The notes below the pieces were generated by a model that searched no databases, was not told the DNA's origin, and saw only the letters and a program-made list of their open reading frames with translations. A stretch of DNA of 64,000 nucleotides from a virus, in the IMG/VR virus record IMGVR_UViG_3300006100_000011, positions 22,982 through 86,981 of that record; one strand, written 5' to 3'. Below, piece after piece: positions 57,571-63,982 of this stretch (the first letter of the stretch is position 1; each line of letters starts with the position of its first letter). Both the position numbers and the translations under genes were made by a program.

Positions 57571-58260
57571 AATTGTGAGACGCTTGGGCCAGTAGGGCGC
57601 ATTTACTGGCCGAGGGTTGTTCATATAGTTGATATTACCTAAATAAGTATCAACTGGCTTATCGTAGGTGCCAAACAACCAATGCGATACTTTATGTTCG
57701 GTATCCGCATCTAATACATCGCATAATGGTGTTTGGTCCTCGATATAGCCCGGATTCTCTTTAAAATATAGATCAGCATGTGGTACTGCGTTTGATACTA
57801 CAATGATCTTCTTGACATCCAAATGACGCTGTAACTTGGATATTGAAGTGCGAAGATAGTAAGTATCTTCGTGCCTTGCTACAGTTTCAAGTATATTTTC
57901 AATTGTATGATTGTTTCCTACATTGCTCCAGCCATTGATGCCCGTGATAGCCACGCCATCAATAACAGCAACATGCTGGTGCAACATACATACGTTAGGG
58001 ATAGCTTGTGCTATCTCAATAAGTTGCTGTAAACGTTCAGGGATACTATCCGCAGTTTCATATTCAAGCATACCCGGAACATAGAACACACCTTGATATA
58101 TCTTTGAAAGGTGAATCAATGTTTGTGCGATAGTTCTAACATTAGAACTAATGTTGCCAGTGAGTATGCAGTAGAGACTTGTTTGCTTGTTTTCCCAATT
58201 AAAACTGTCATTGGAAGACAGGTTCAAATCACCTAGAATATCAAAACCAATTTCTTGCAT
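57562..58260 (-). CDS. Metallophosphoesterase-like, degenerate
   Basis: 232 residues on the minus strand. The calcineurin-type strand order is visible: DILGDLNLSSNDS, YCILTGNISSN, GVFYVPGMLEYE, CMLHQHVAVIDGVAITGING and KVSHWLFGTYDKP. At the metal motifs (D-x-H, GDxxD/N, GNH-E, GHxH) the ligands are mostly replaced, so it is probably inactive or uses another chemistry. Overlaps the 3' end of clpS by nine bases, convergent. Confidence 0.6.
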   Translation of the reverse strand: MQEIGFDILGDLNLSSNDSFNWENKQTSLYCILTGNISSNVRTIAQTLIHLSKIYQGVFYVPGMLEYETADSIPERLQQLIEIAQAIPNVCMLHQHVAVIDGVAITGINGWSNVGNNHTIENILETVARHEDTYYLRTSISKLQRHLDVKKIIVVSNAVPHADLYFKENPGYIEDQTPLCDVLDADTEHKVSHWLFGTYDKPVDTYLGNINYMNNPRPVNAPYWPKRLTILI

Positions 58261-58536
58261 TTACTTTGCAATTTTGATGTTAGGCTTCTTAGCTCTTGTC
58301 TTCTTGACTTCTGCAACTACAGCTTCTTCTACAGCCTTAGCCTTCTTAGAAACTCTCTTAGCAGCAGCCTTAACCTTAGGTGCTTCTTCTGCCACTACAG
58401 CCTTTACTTTAGTTTCAGCAACTTCAACTTTAGCTTCAACTGCTGCTACTTCTACTTCTGCTTCCTTAACAGTCTTTACGACAGCGGGAGCAAACACATT
58501 CTTGATCATATTGACCAATGTTGAAAGAAACGACAT
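58261..58536 (-). CDS. Ala/Lys/Glu-rich helical protein
   Basis: 91 residues on the minus strand, 38% Ala/Val with Lys and Glu. A short hydrophobic N-terminal segment (FLSTLVNMIKNVFAPAVVK), then low-complexity helix with a basic end (KKTRAKKPNIKIAK). Resembles histone-H1-like or phasin/linker helices. Its ATG is one base beyond the stop of the phosphoesterase-like gene; the two share a late promoter. Confidence 0.5.
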   Translation of the reverse strand: MSFLSTLVNMIKNVFAPAVVKTVKEAEVEVAAVEAKVEVAETKVKAVVAEEAPKVKAAAKRVSKKAKAVEEAVVAEVKKTRAKKPNIKIAK

Positions 58537-58567
58537 AATAATTCTCCTTTATTTGGGTTTCCATTTC

Positions 58568-58575
58568 TATTTATG
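58568..58575 (-). promoter_or_regulatory. Minus-strand late promoter (CATAAATA)
   Basis: Read on the minus strand the motif precedes the start at 58536; an AAAGGAG site lies between. The nearby plus-strand motif at 58595 makes this a divergent late promoter pair. Confidence 0.6.
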
Positions 58576-58594
58576 ACGTTACCCATACCTAATG

Positions 58595-58602
58595 AATAAA
58601 TA
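58595..58602 (+). promoter_or_regulatory. Late promoter, leaderless type (AATAAATA)
   Basis: Ends four bases before the ATG at 58607; no ribosome-binding site. The upstream in-frame ATG at 58592 lies inside the motif and is therefore unlikely to be used. Confidence 0.55.
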
Positions 58603-58606
58603 CTAT

Positions 58607-60163
58607 ATGCGTGATATTTTAGACAAACTTGAGACATTAACGGAAAGCACAGGACTTGCTGGACGTAAACCCGGCGATGTGTTCCGTAATCCAGATGGCG
58701 ACGAAATCACTTTCAACACTATTGATTTCTATCCTGCTGCCGGTGGCACTATAGAACCAGAAAAACTTGATATGATTCTTCGCCAAGCTGAATCCGAAAC
58801 AGGTGGCATTCAATGGATGAATAAGCGTTCTGCCAGAACCGGCGGGTTCGCAATAGCATCATTCTCTACTCCAGATGGTGAAGTATATTTTGGTAGATAC
58901 CTAGAATCAATCAAGCCACAATCTACCGATAACTATGTCCCTAACCAAGTTGGCGACTATCGTTTTGCTGGTAAGGCAGCAGCTAAAGCACAAGCTGGAT
59001 TAACCCCGCAAGACTTGCTCACTAACAAGATTGATCTATCAGCCGAAGATATTGTATCGCAGCTTGCAGAAAGTATGGGCGAAGACAACCCATTGTATAT
59101 AGTAGCATATAAACTTGCAAGTGGTGAGCCACTTCCAATGACTTTTGATGCACCAGAAGGTGTAAGTTTCAGTGCGTTTAGAGATTATTTCTGCGAGATA
59201 CTACAACCCATTGCATTACAAACAGGTCAATACACTGGTAACGCAGGGGAAGCTGCTGAAATCTTCTTGGGCGGTAGCTATCAAGGAACACTAATCTCAT
59301 TTGATGATACAAAGACCGCTGGCCTTAGCGATAGTATCATGACTAATGAAGAAGGCAAATATATCAAAGTTAGCACAAAGGGCGGTAAGGGCGCCACTGC
59401 AAGTACATCAAACCTAGTTAATAGCATTGATGAGTTGGCACAGACTCCAAATGGACAGAAGCTAATGATGAAGTATGCTGACACCATTGAAATGATGAGA
59501 GAAATTCAAAAGCAAGGTCAAGCAGGTGCTCCTCTCTATCTAGGTGTGAAGTATGATATTATTGATGAAGAAGATGCAGACCAGATACGTGATCTAAAAA
59601 AGACTGGTCCGGTACCAATGGACAAGATTAGCTCACTGGGACTAACTGATAACTTAGAGAAACTAGCACACAGTCGTAAGACAGATAATCCAAGTAGTGT
59701 CAATCTTTATTATCACTTGATGGCTGCGGTTGCACACAAGGCAGCAGCAGAGGTCAATGAAAATACTGATTTTAGTAACGCCGCTGCTGACATTCTTAAC
59801 AACGGAGCATTAGTTCAAGTTTATACTAAGGCAAAAGAATCCAGCGGTAAATGGATATTGAATGAGTTTGATACTGAATACCCCGGGAAAAGTACCAAGG
59901 GTGTATACCTGAGTGCAGGCAAAACATATTACAGCACTGGTATTAAGGGCAACTTCACATTCAAGATTGATAGAGGTCAGGGTAAGCCCAAGGATGATGA
60001 AGGAACCAATGAACCTACCGTAAGAGCAAAGCGCATACCAACTGAAAAAGAGTTTACTAAGAAGGCAGCAGATATTGCTTCGGGTAGACAAAAGAACACT
60101 GCATTTGATCGCACCGAAACTGGTGCTGGCGCAGTTGGTAGAGAAAAAAGAACAGTTCGGTAA
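58607..60163 (+). CDS. Late protein with CTS-like start, possible nuclease fold
   Basis: 518 residues. MRDILDKLETLTES is helical and ends with an LTE site, like other late proteins here. The middle has LSDSIMTNEEGKYIKVSTKG, with an acidic residue before a strand and a final Lys, reminiscent of PD-(D/E)xK nucleases; the motif is imperfect. The C-terminus is Lys/Glu-rich (EKEFTKKAADIASGRQKNTA). The layout fits a packaged protein, possibly a nuclease acting on host DNA. No other family recognised. Confidence 0.5.
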   Translation: MRDILDKLETLTESTGLAGRKPGDVFRNPDGDEITFNTIDFYPAAGGTIEPEKLDMILRQAESETGGIQWMNKRSARTGGFAIASFSTPDGEVYFGRYLESIKPQSTDNYVPNQVGDYRFAGKAAAKAQAGLTPQDLLTNKIDLSAEDIVSQLAESMGEDNPLYIVAYKLASGEPLPMTFDAPEGVSFSAFRDYFCEILQPIALQTGQYTGNAGEAAEIFLGGSYQGTLISFDDTKTAGLSDSIMTNEEGKYIKVSTKGGKGATASTSNLVNSIDELAQTPNGQKLMMKYADTIEMMREIQKQGQAGAPLYLGVKYDIIDEEDADQIRDLKKTGPVPMDKISSLGLTDNLEKLAHSRKTDNPSSVNLYYHLMAAVAHKAAAEVNENTDFSNAAADILNNGALVQVYTKAKESSGKWILNEFDTEYPGKSTKGVYLSAGKTYYSTGIKGNFTFKIDRGQGKPKDDEGTNEPTVRAKRIPTEKEFTKKAADIASGRQKNTAFDRTETGAGAVGREKRTVR

Positions 60164-60164
60164 C

Positions 60165-60947
60165 CTAAACTAATTTAGCAAGCCACCCTCCCTTATACGG
60201 TCGGTTGGTCTTAGCCGTAGTGATCAAGTTTGCGTAGGACAATCCATTTTCGGAACAAAACGATTTTAATTCACGACTATACATTTGAAAGACGGAGCTA
60301 TCGGGGCGCATTATTTCGTAGAGCTTTCTTTGGGCAAGATAGAATTTCTCTTTAGCAACCTCAGACCTGGTATTGTTTTTTCGCTGAGCCTCACTCATAT
60401 TAGCCTTTGCTTGTTCTGAACGTTTTCTACCCGTCCTAGCAGCCCTGTGTTTTTCCATTCTCTCGGTATCATGTTTCCAAGTCTGACCTTTGCGTGAATT
60501 TGATATTTTAGCGCGAACCTCAGGCCTCTTTGCTGGGTTTTTATCACCTTTCATGTTTTCACTTAGTTGTAAGTAATATGCTTCGTCTCGGTTTTTATGC
60601 CACACCTCACTCATTTTTTTCTTAGTTTCGTCCGATCGCCGGATACCTAAAGGAGTATACGCATTGGGGGCTATGTTAAACCCTTGGTTGTTGATCCATG
60701 GAAACGGTTGAAGTTGATCAAGGTAGAATTGTTCTCTTTCCTGTAATATCTCTTTGGTTGGGGAGCAGATTTCTATTATCTCAAACTCAAAAGCATCCTT
60801 ACCATATTTTTCTATCGCCTTACCTATAACTTGCTCCTGGCGAGTAGTATGCTCTACCCATCTTCCGTGAATATCAGCCGAACTACCTATGTAGATTCTA
60901 CCGTCTGCCACCAATGTTATCTTATAAACTCCCGAAACTATTGACAT
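60165..60947 (-). CDS. GIY-YIG homing endonuclease (NUMOD3)
   Basis: 260 residues on the minus strand. GIY-YIG: VSGVYKITLVADGRIYIGSS, GRWVEHTTRQ and the Glu in EILQEREQFYLDQL. Then NUMOD3-type repeats (RRSDETKKKMSEVWHKN; GRKRSEQAKANMSEAQRKNN) and a C-terminal HTH (GLSYANLITTAKTNRPYKGG). The ATG at 60947 has AGGAAG; an upstream start at 60980 is less supported. Inserted between the 58607 gene and clpP, transcribed against them. Confidence 0.9.
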   Translation of the reverse strand: MSIVSGVYKITLVADGRIYIGSSADIHGRWVEHTTRQEQVIGKAIEKYGKDAFEFEIIEICSPTKEILQEREQFYLDQLQPFPWINNQGFNIAPNAYTPLGIRRSDETKKKMSEVWHKNRDEAYYLQLSENMKGDKNPAKRPEVRAKISNSRKGQTWKHDTERMEKHRAARTGRKRSEQAKANMSEAQRKNNTRSEVAKEKFYLAQRKLYEIMRPDSSVFQMYSRELKSFCSENGLSYANLITTAKTNRPYKGGWLAKLV

Positions 60948-60975
60948 TTGAAACTTCCTGTTATATACTTCAATT

Positions 60976-61008
60976 CTCAAGACTGTCTTGAGTGTAACAG
61001 TATTTATC
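60976..61008 (-). promoter_or_regulatory. Minus-strand late promoter with 5'-end hairpin
   Basis: GATAAATA on the minus strand at 61001-61008. Its transcript should start near 60995; a perfect 7-bp stem (CTCAAGA/TCTTGAG, 60976-60992) follows. It drives the minus-strand GIY-YIG gene and no other. Confidence 0.65.
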
Positions 61009-61048
61009 TTTTACAACACAATCTTTAAGAAAGCGAGTAATTTATCTT

Positions 61049-61636
61049 ATGTTAGTCCCAATGGTAATTCAGAACACGTCCAAGGGCGAACGGGCGATGG
61101 ACATTCAATCAAGGCTGTTACAGGATCGTGTCATTTTGCTTGAGGGTGAAGTCCACGACCAGATGGCTAATCTTATCGTAGCACAGTTGCTTTATCTTGA
61201 GAGTGAGAATCCTGATGCTGACATTTCACTCTACATCAACAGCCCGGGCGGCAGTGTTACTGCTGGTATGGCGATTTATGATACCATGCAGTTCATCAAG
61301 CCCGACATTACTACTATCGTGATGGGTCAGGCATGTTCAATGGGATCGTTTCTTGCTCAAGCAGGTGCACCCGGCAAGCGTCTTATGCTTCCTTATGCAC
61401 GACACATGATTCACCAGCCCAGTGGTGGCGCTCGTGGTATGGCAAGTGATATTGAGATTTCTTACAAGGAAATCATGCATATCAAGCGTACTCTTACCGA
61501 ACTGTATGTCAAGCATAACAGCAAGGGCAAGACTTACGAGGAGTTTGAGCGTGACATGGATCGTGATACTTTCATGAGTGCCCAAGAAGCTCTTGATTAT
61601 GGATTGATTGATAAGATCGTTACCAAGCGTGACTGA
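61049..61636 (+). CDS. clpP: ClpP protease
   Basis: 195 residues, usual ClpP length. Catalytic triad: Ser in [14 protein letters not shown], His in [14 protein letters not shown], Asp in [18 protein letters not shown]. The early part ([40 protein letters not shown]) includes the oxyanion Gly loop. No obvious RBS at the ATG. Several kilobases from clpX, with other genes in between, but the two could form a phage ClpXP. Confidence 0.95.
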   Translation: MLVPMVIQNTSKGERAMDIQSRLLQDRVILLEGEVHDQMANLIVAQLLYLESENPDADISLYINSPGGSVTAGMAIYDTMQFIKPDITTIVMGQACSMGSFLAQAGAPGKRLMLPYARHMIHQPSGGARGMASDIEISYKEIMHIKRTLTELYVKHNSKGKTYEEFERDMDRDTFMSAQEALDYGLIDKIVTKRD

Positions 61637-61739
61637 TAAAAACTCTTACTGGGATAAGCCTGCCACAAAGGGGGATTATATCCTTGGATTTACAGTCATA
61701 GTGTTAACGATGATCTTAGGATTTACATTTTTATTGTAA
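61629..61739 (+). CDS. Small membrane protein
   Basis: 36 residues, GTG start overlapping the clpP stop. Ends in one membrane helix ([20 protein letters not shown]). Translationally coupled to clpP. Function unknown. Confidence 0.45.
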   Translation: MTDKNSYWDKPATKGDYILGFTVIVLTMILGFTFLL

Positions 61740-61742
61740 CGT

Positions 61743-61750
61743 AATAAATA
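61743..61750 (+). promoter_or_regulatory. Late promoter (AATAAATA)
   Basis: Lies 23 bases before the ATG at 61774; GGGAGGA between. Confidence 0.55.
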
Positions 61751-61773
61751 CTACTTTAATAGGGAGGATTTTT

Positions 61774-61977
61774 ATGATGAACTCATATCGCACTGTGTAT
61801 AAGCAAGCGTCTCCCGGATCTAGTAAAGAACTAGATTATGTAGTAAACATTTACCACAATGGTAAGTTTAAGTTTGCATATCGTTACGAAGACTGGACCG
61901 AAGACGCTGTATCCAATGAGGTCAGTCTTCTAAGGTCTAGGTTCTCTGACACTAACGGTTTCATAGTCAAGTGGTAA
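61774..61977 (+). CDS. Unknown small protein
   Basis: 67 residues, mixed beta (KELDYVVNIYHNGKFKFAYR) and helix (DAVSNEVSLLRSRFSDTNG). Strong GGGAGGA site and late promoter. No family recognised. Confidence 0.5.
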   Translation: MMNSYRTVYKQASPGSSKELDYVVNIYHNGKFKFAYRYEDWTEDAVSNEVSLLRSRFSDTNGFIVKW

Positions 61978-61984
61978 AAACTGG

Positions 61985-62016
61985 TTGACACTATACATAA
62001 AATAATGTAGTGTCAA
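61985..62016 (+). promoter_or_regulatory. Palindromic early-type promoter region
   Basis: TTGACACTA (61985-61993) and its exact inverse TAGTGTCAA (62008-62016) flank a 14-base AT-rich core. As a promoter, TTGACA-17-TAGTGT has a weak -10. The ATG at 62020 lies immediately after. It may be a bidirectional site or an operator. Confidence 0.5.
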
Positions 62017-62019
62017 CTT

Positions 62020-62541
62020 ATGAACACGATTGTTGAACATCTTAAAGGTCGCCACATTGACCTTAATCTTCATCGTCCCATGATAGATGAAGATGAGCGA
62101 GTGGCGACCTTTTACCTTTACAATCAGAGTGGTTGTATCATCGGGTACCAGCAGTATCGTCCTGATGCTGATAAAATGAAGAACAATCATCCCAAAGAGG
62201 CGCGCTACTTCACGTATCGCAAGCAGCCTACCCTCGCTGTATGGGGCTTAGAATCGCTTCATTTGACCCCTCACGTTGTCTTTCTGACAGAGGGTATCTT
62301 TGACGCTGCACGATTGACAGAGCGCGGATACAGCGCCCTAGCAGCATTGACGAACAACCCTACAAAGGACTTGCGTAACTGGTTGAGTATGCTCAATCGC
62401 AAAGTTGTAGCAGTGTGTGACAACGATGCTGCTGGTCGTAGGCTTGCTAAGTTTGGCGATGTTGCTGTATTTACAGAAGACAAAGACCTTGGTGAAGCTG
62501 ATGATGAGTTTGTTACTGAACTGTTGAAAAAGTATGGCTAA
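62020..62541 (+). CDS. Toprim-domain primase-like protein
   Basis: 173 residues. Residues about 80-165 are a Toprim domain: VVFLTEGIFDAARLTERGYS (catalytic Glu) and VVAVCDNDAAGRRLAKF (DxD). The N-terminal 75 residues have YNQSGCIIGYQQYR, resembling the pre-Toprim part of DnaG-type primases. Zinc-binding domain and most of the primase core are absent, and it is half the length of T4 gp61. It could be a shortened primase or another Toprim nuclease. Overlaps the next gene by eight bases. Confidence 0.7.
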   Translation: MNTIVEHLKGRHIDLNLHRPMIDEDERVATFYLYNQSGCIIGYQQYRPDADKMKNNHPKEARYFTYRKQPTLAVWGLESLHLTPHVVFLTEGIFDAARLTERGYSALAALTNNPTKDLRNWLSMLNRKVVAVCDNDAAGRRLAKFGDVAVFTEDKDLGEADDEFVTELLKKYG

Positions 62542-62749
62542 AACCATTAACTTTGGAAGGCCGCCCGGAGAAACTGACATTGCTTGGTTTGTGAAGAACA
62601 TTGGGCCAAGAACTCATTACACCAAGTTTAGCATTGGTGGTAAAGGCTGGAGATTCACGTATGAGCAAGATAATCCATGGTCTATCAAACATTGGAACTT
62701 GACGGTTGACGATGACAAGATGCTAACATATTATTTGTTGGTTAGGTGA
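62534..62749 (+). CDS. Small paralogous protein, family member E (weak)
   Basis: 71 residues. DIAWFVKNIGPRTHYTKFSI resembles the start of member C (33964), and the end WNLTVDDDKMLTYYLLVR is a diverged form of the shared motif. Overlaps the Toprim gene. Function unknown. Confidence 0.45.
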   Translation: MAKTINFGRPPGETDIAWFVKNIGPRTHYTKFSIGGKGWRFTYEQDNPWSIKHWNLTVDDDKMLTYYLLVR

Positions 62750-62757
62750 TTTTTTGG

Positions 62758-62786
62758 TTGACATTGGTGACCCATTTTGATATAAG
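62758..62786 (+). promoter_or_regulatory. Early-type promoter (TTGACA-17-TATAAG)
   Basis: TTGACA 62758-62763, 17 bp, TATAAG 62781-62786; AAGGAG precedes the ATG at 62810. Confidence 0.65.
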
Positions 62787-62809
62787 AAGATATAGCAAGG
62801 AGACATTGA

Positions 62810-63088
62810 ATGACTAAGTTTGAAACTCTCTCGCACTTCGTTCTGACCCAGGCTGACAACGAGGAACTCAATACCCTCATTGAATATATCAAGATGCGCC
62901 GTCAGCAGATCACCAAGTCCAATGTTCGTTCTATCACGAAGGGTGCAAAGGTCACGTTCACTGACAAGCGTGGTAAGGTTTATAACGGCACTGTAATGGA
63001 TGTCAAGATCAAGAACCTGGTCGTTGAAACGCAGCATGGTCGCTATCGTGTCCCTGCTAGCATGGTCAAGGTTGCTCAGGGAGCGTAA
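62810..63088 (+). CDS. Small protein with KOW/SH3-like C-terminus
   Basis: 92 residues. N-terminal helix (EELNTLIEYIKMRRQQITKS) then a compact beta part (TKGAKVTFTDKRGKVYNGTV, VVETQHGRYRVPASMV) like a KOW or SH3-type barrel, often RNA- or ribosome-binding. Pattern recurrent in T4-like phages. AAGGAG site. Function unknown. Confidence 0.6.
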   Translation: MTKFETLSHFVLTQADNEELNTLIEYIKMRRQQITKSNVRSITKGAKVTFTDKRGKVYNGTVMDVKIKNLVVETQHGRYRVPASMVKVAQGA

Positions 63089-63089
63089 T

Positions 63090-63161
63090 ATGAGTAACTG
63101 GCTTTATCTTGCAGGGAGTGCCTGCTTCGCACTCGGTACTATTCTCAATATGGTGAAGTGA
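63090..63161 (+). CDS. Very small membrane protein
   Basis: 23 residues, one hydrophobic helix (WLYLAGSACFALGTILNMV). Starts one base after the previous stop. Real translation is uncertain. Confidence 0.35.
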   Translation: MSNWLYLAGSACFALGTILNMVK

Positions 63162-63162
63162 T

Positions 63163-63330
63163 ATGCATTACCTTCATTTATTTTTTGTTATTTTGTGTGG
63201 TTCGCTTTGCATTGCAAACATCGGATCCATGGTATATTACTGTCGCAAGTTTCCATTTGTAATTATTCTTAATGGTATTGCTGCTGTCGTTACTGGCATT
63301 GCCACACTGATTAACTATTCCCAGCTTTAA
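63163..63330 (+). CDS. Small membrane protein, two helices
   Basis: 55 residues with two membrane helices (LHLFFVILCGSLCIANIGSM; FVIILNGIAAVVTGIATLI) around a short basic turn. Starts one base after the preceding stop. Function unknown. Confidence 0.5.
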   Translation: MHYLHLFFVILCGSLCIANIGSMVYYCRKFPFVIILNGIAAVVTGIATLINYSQL

Positions 63331-63341
63331 GGAGAAATGAA

Positions 63342-63575
63342 ATGAAAGATATTATCAAGATTGTTTACGAAAACGTTTTTACCTTTAGCACTGCTATGAT
63401 TCTGATTGTAGCAGCGTTTATATTTGCTCTGGTCGTCACGATTGATGCCGAAAATAAGCGTGAAGAACAGAATCGTCTATTGACAGAAGCCTGTTACAAT
63501 CAGGGAATGGTCCCTGTTGATACAGAAGCGGGTAAGCGTTGTGCTACTCCGCAGTCTCTTATTAAGGTGAAGTAA
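63342..63575 (+). CDS. Membrane-anchored small protein
   Basis: 77 residues. One membrane helix (about 14-34, FSTAMILIVAAFIFALVVTI), then a periplasmic-type tail with two Cys (EACYNQGMVPVDTEAGKRCA). AAGGAG site. Tail resembles small lysis accessories but no family match. Confidence 0.55.
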   Translation: MKDIIKIVYENVFTFSTAMILIVAAFIFALVVTIDAENKREEQNRLLTEACYNQGMVPVDTEAGKRCATPQSLIKVK

Positions 63576-63576
63576 G

Positions 63577-63738
63577 ATGTTGGAACGTATTCTGTTTGCA
63601 CTAGCTATGGCTATTGTGTGCGGTATCGGTTTTTATATGCCTGACTATGTTAAGGGAACACTTGACCGAGCCGACATCGCTGTCCCGATGATGGCATTTG
63701 TTGCTTCATTCATCACTATGTATGTTAGAGAGAAGTAA
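63577..63738 (+). CDS. Small membrane protein
   Basis: 53 residues with two hydrophobic segments (ILFALAMAIVCGIGFYM; VPMMAFVASFITMYV). Starts one base after the previous stop. Function unknown. Confidence 0.45.
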   Translation: MLERILFALAMAIVCGIGFYMPDYVKGTLDRADIAVPMMAFVASFITMYVREK

Positions 63739-63753
63739 TATGGCAACACATAA
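63730..63753 (+). repeat. Direct repeat, copy 1
   Basis: 24 bases covering an RBS (GAGAAG) and start codon, identical to 63959-63982; similarity continues loosely to about 63766. Confidence 0.8.
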
Positions 63754-63784
63754 TGTAAGGGTTGGTAATGCATTCTTATATTAG
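63740..63784 (+). pseudogene. Truncated 5' copy of the gene starting at 63969
   Basis: Encodes MATHNVRVGNAFLY then a stop. Its RBS and first codons repeat those of the gene starting at 63969 (MATHKVKSW...) with 24 identical bases and then partial identity. It looks like the remnant of a tandem duplication or of an insertion event. Confidence 0.55.
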
Positions 63785-63947
63785 TATAGGAAACGATAAT
63801 AAGCATTACTGGTGTATTGATTTTACAGACCAAGAACTTAAGATTTGGTATAATAACAAAGAGTTTATGGAGCGGAAGACTAAAGTATATCTTCCTAGCA
63901 AAGAAGAAATTATTGCCGCCTATCCGCACTTAGCAGAAGTATTATAA
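63768..63947 (+). CDS. Unknown small protein between direct repeats
   Basis: 59 residues, aromatic and charged (SYISIGNDNKHYWCIDFTDQ; KVYLPSKEEIIAAYPHLAEV). Lies between the two repeat copies, so it may have arrived together with the duplication. No clear RBS. No family recognised. Confidence 0.5.
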   Translation: MHSYISIGNDNKHYWCIDFTDQELKIWYNNKEFMERKTKVYLPSKEEIIAAYPHLAEVL

Positions 63948-63958
63948 TGTAGATTAGG

Positions 63959-63982
63959 GAGAAGTAATATGGCAACACATAA
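63959..63982 (+). repeat. Direct repeat, copy 2
   Basis: Second copy of the 24-base RBS/start repeat found at 63730-63753. Confidence 0.8.
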
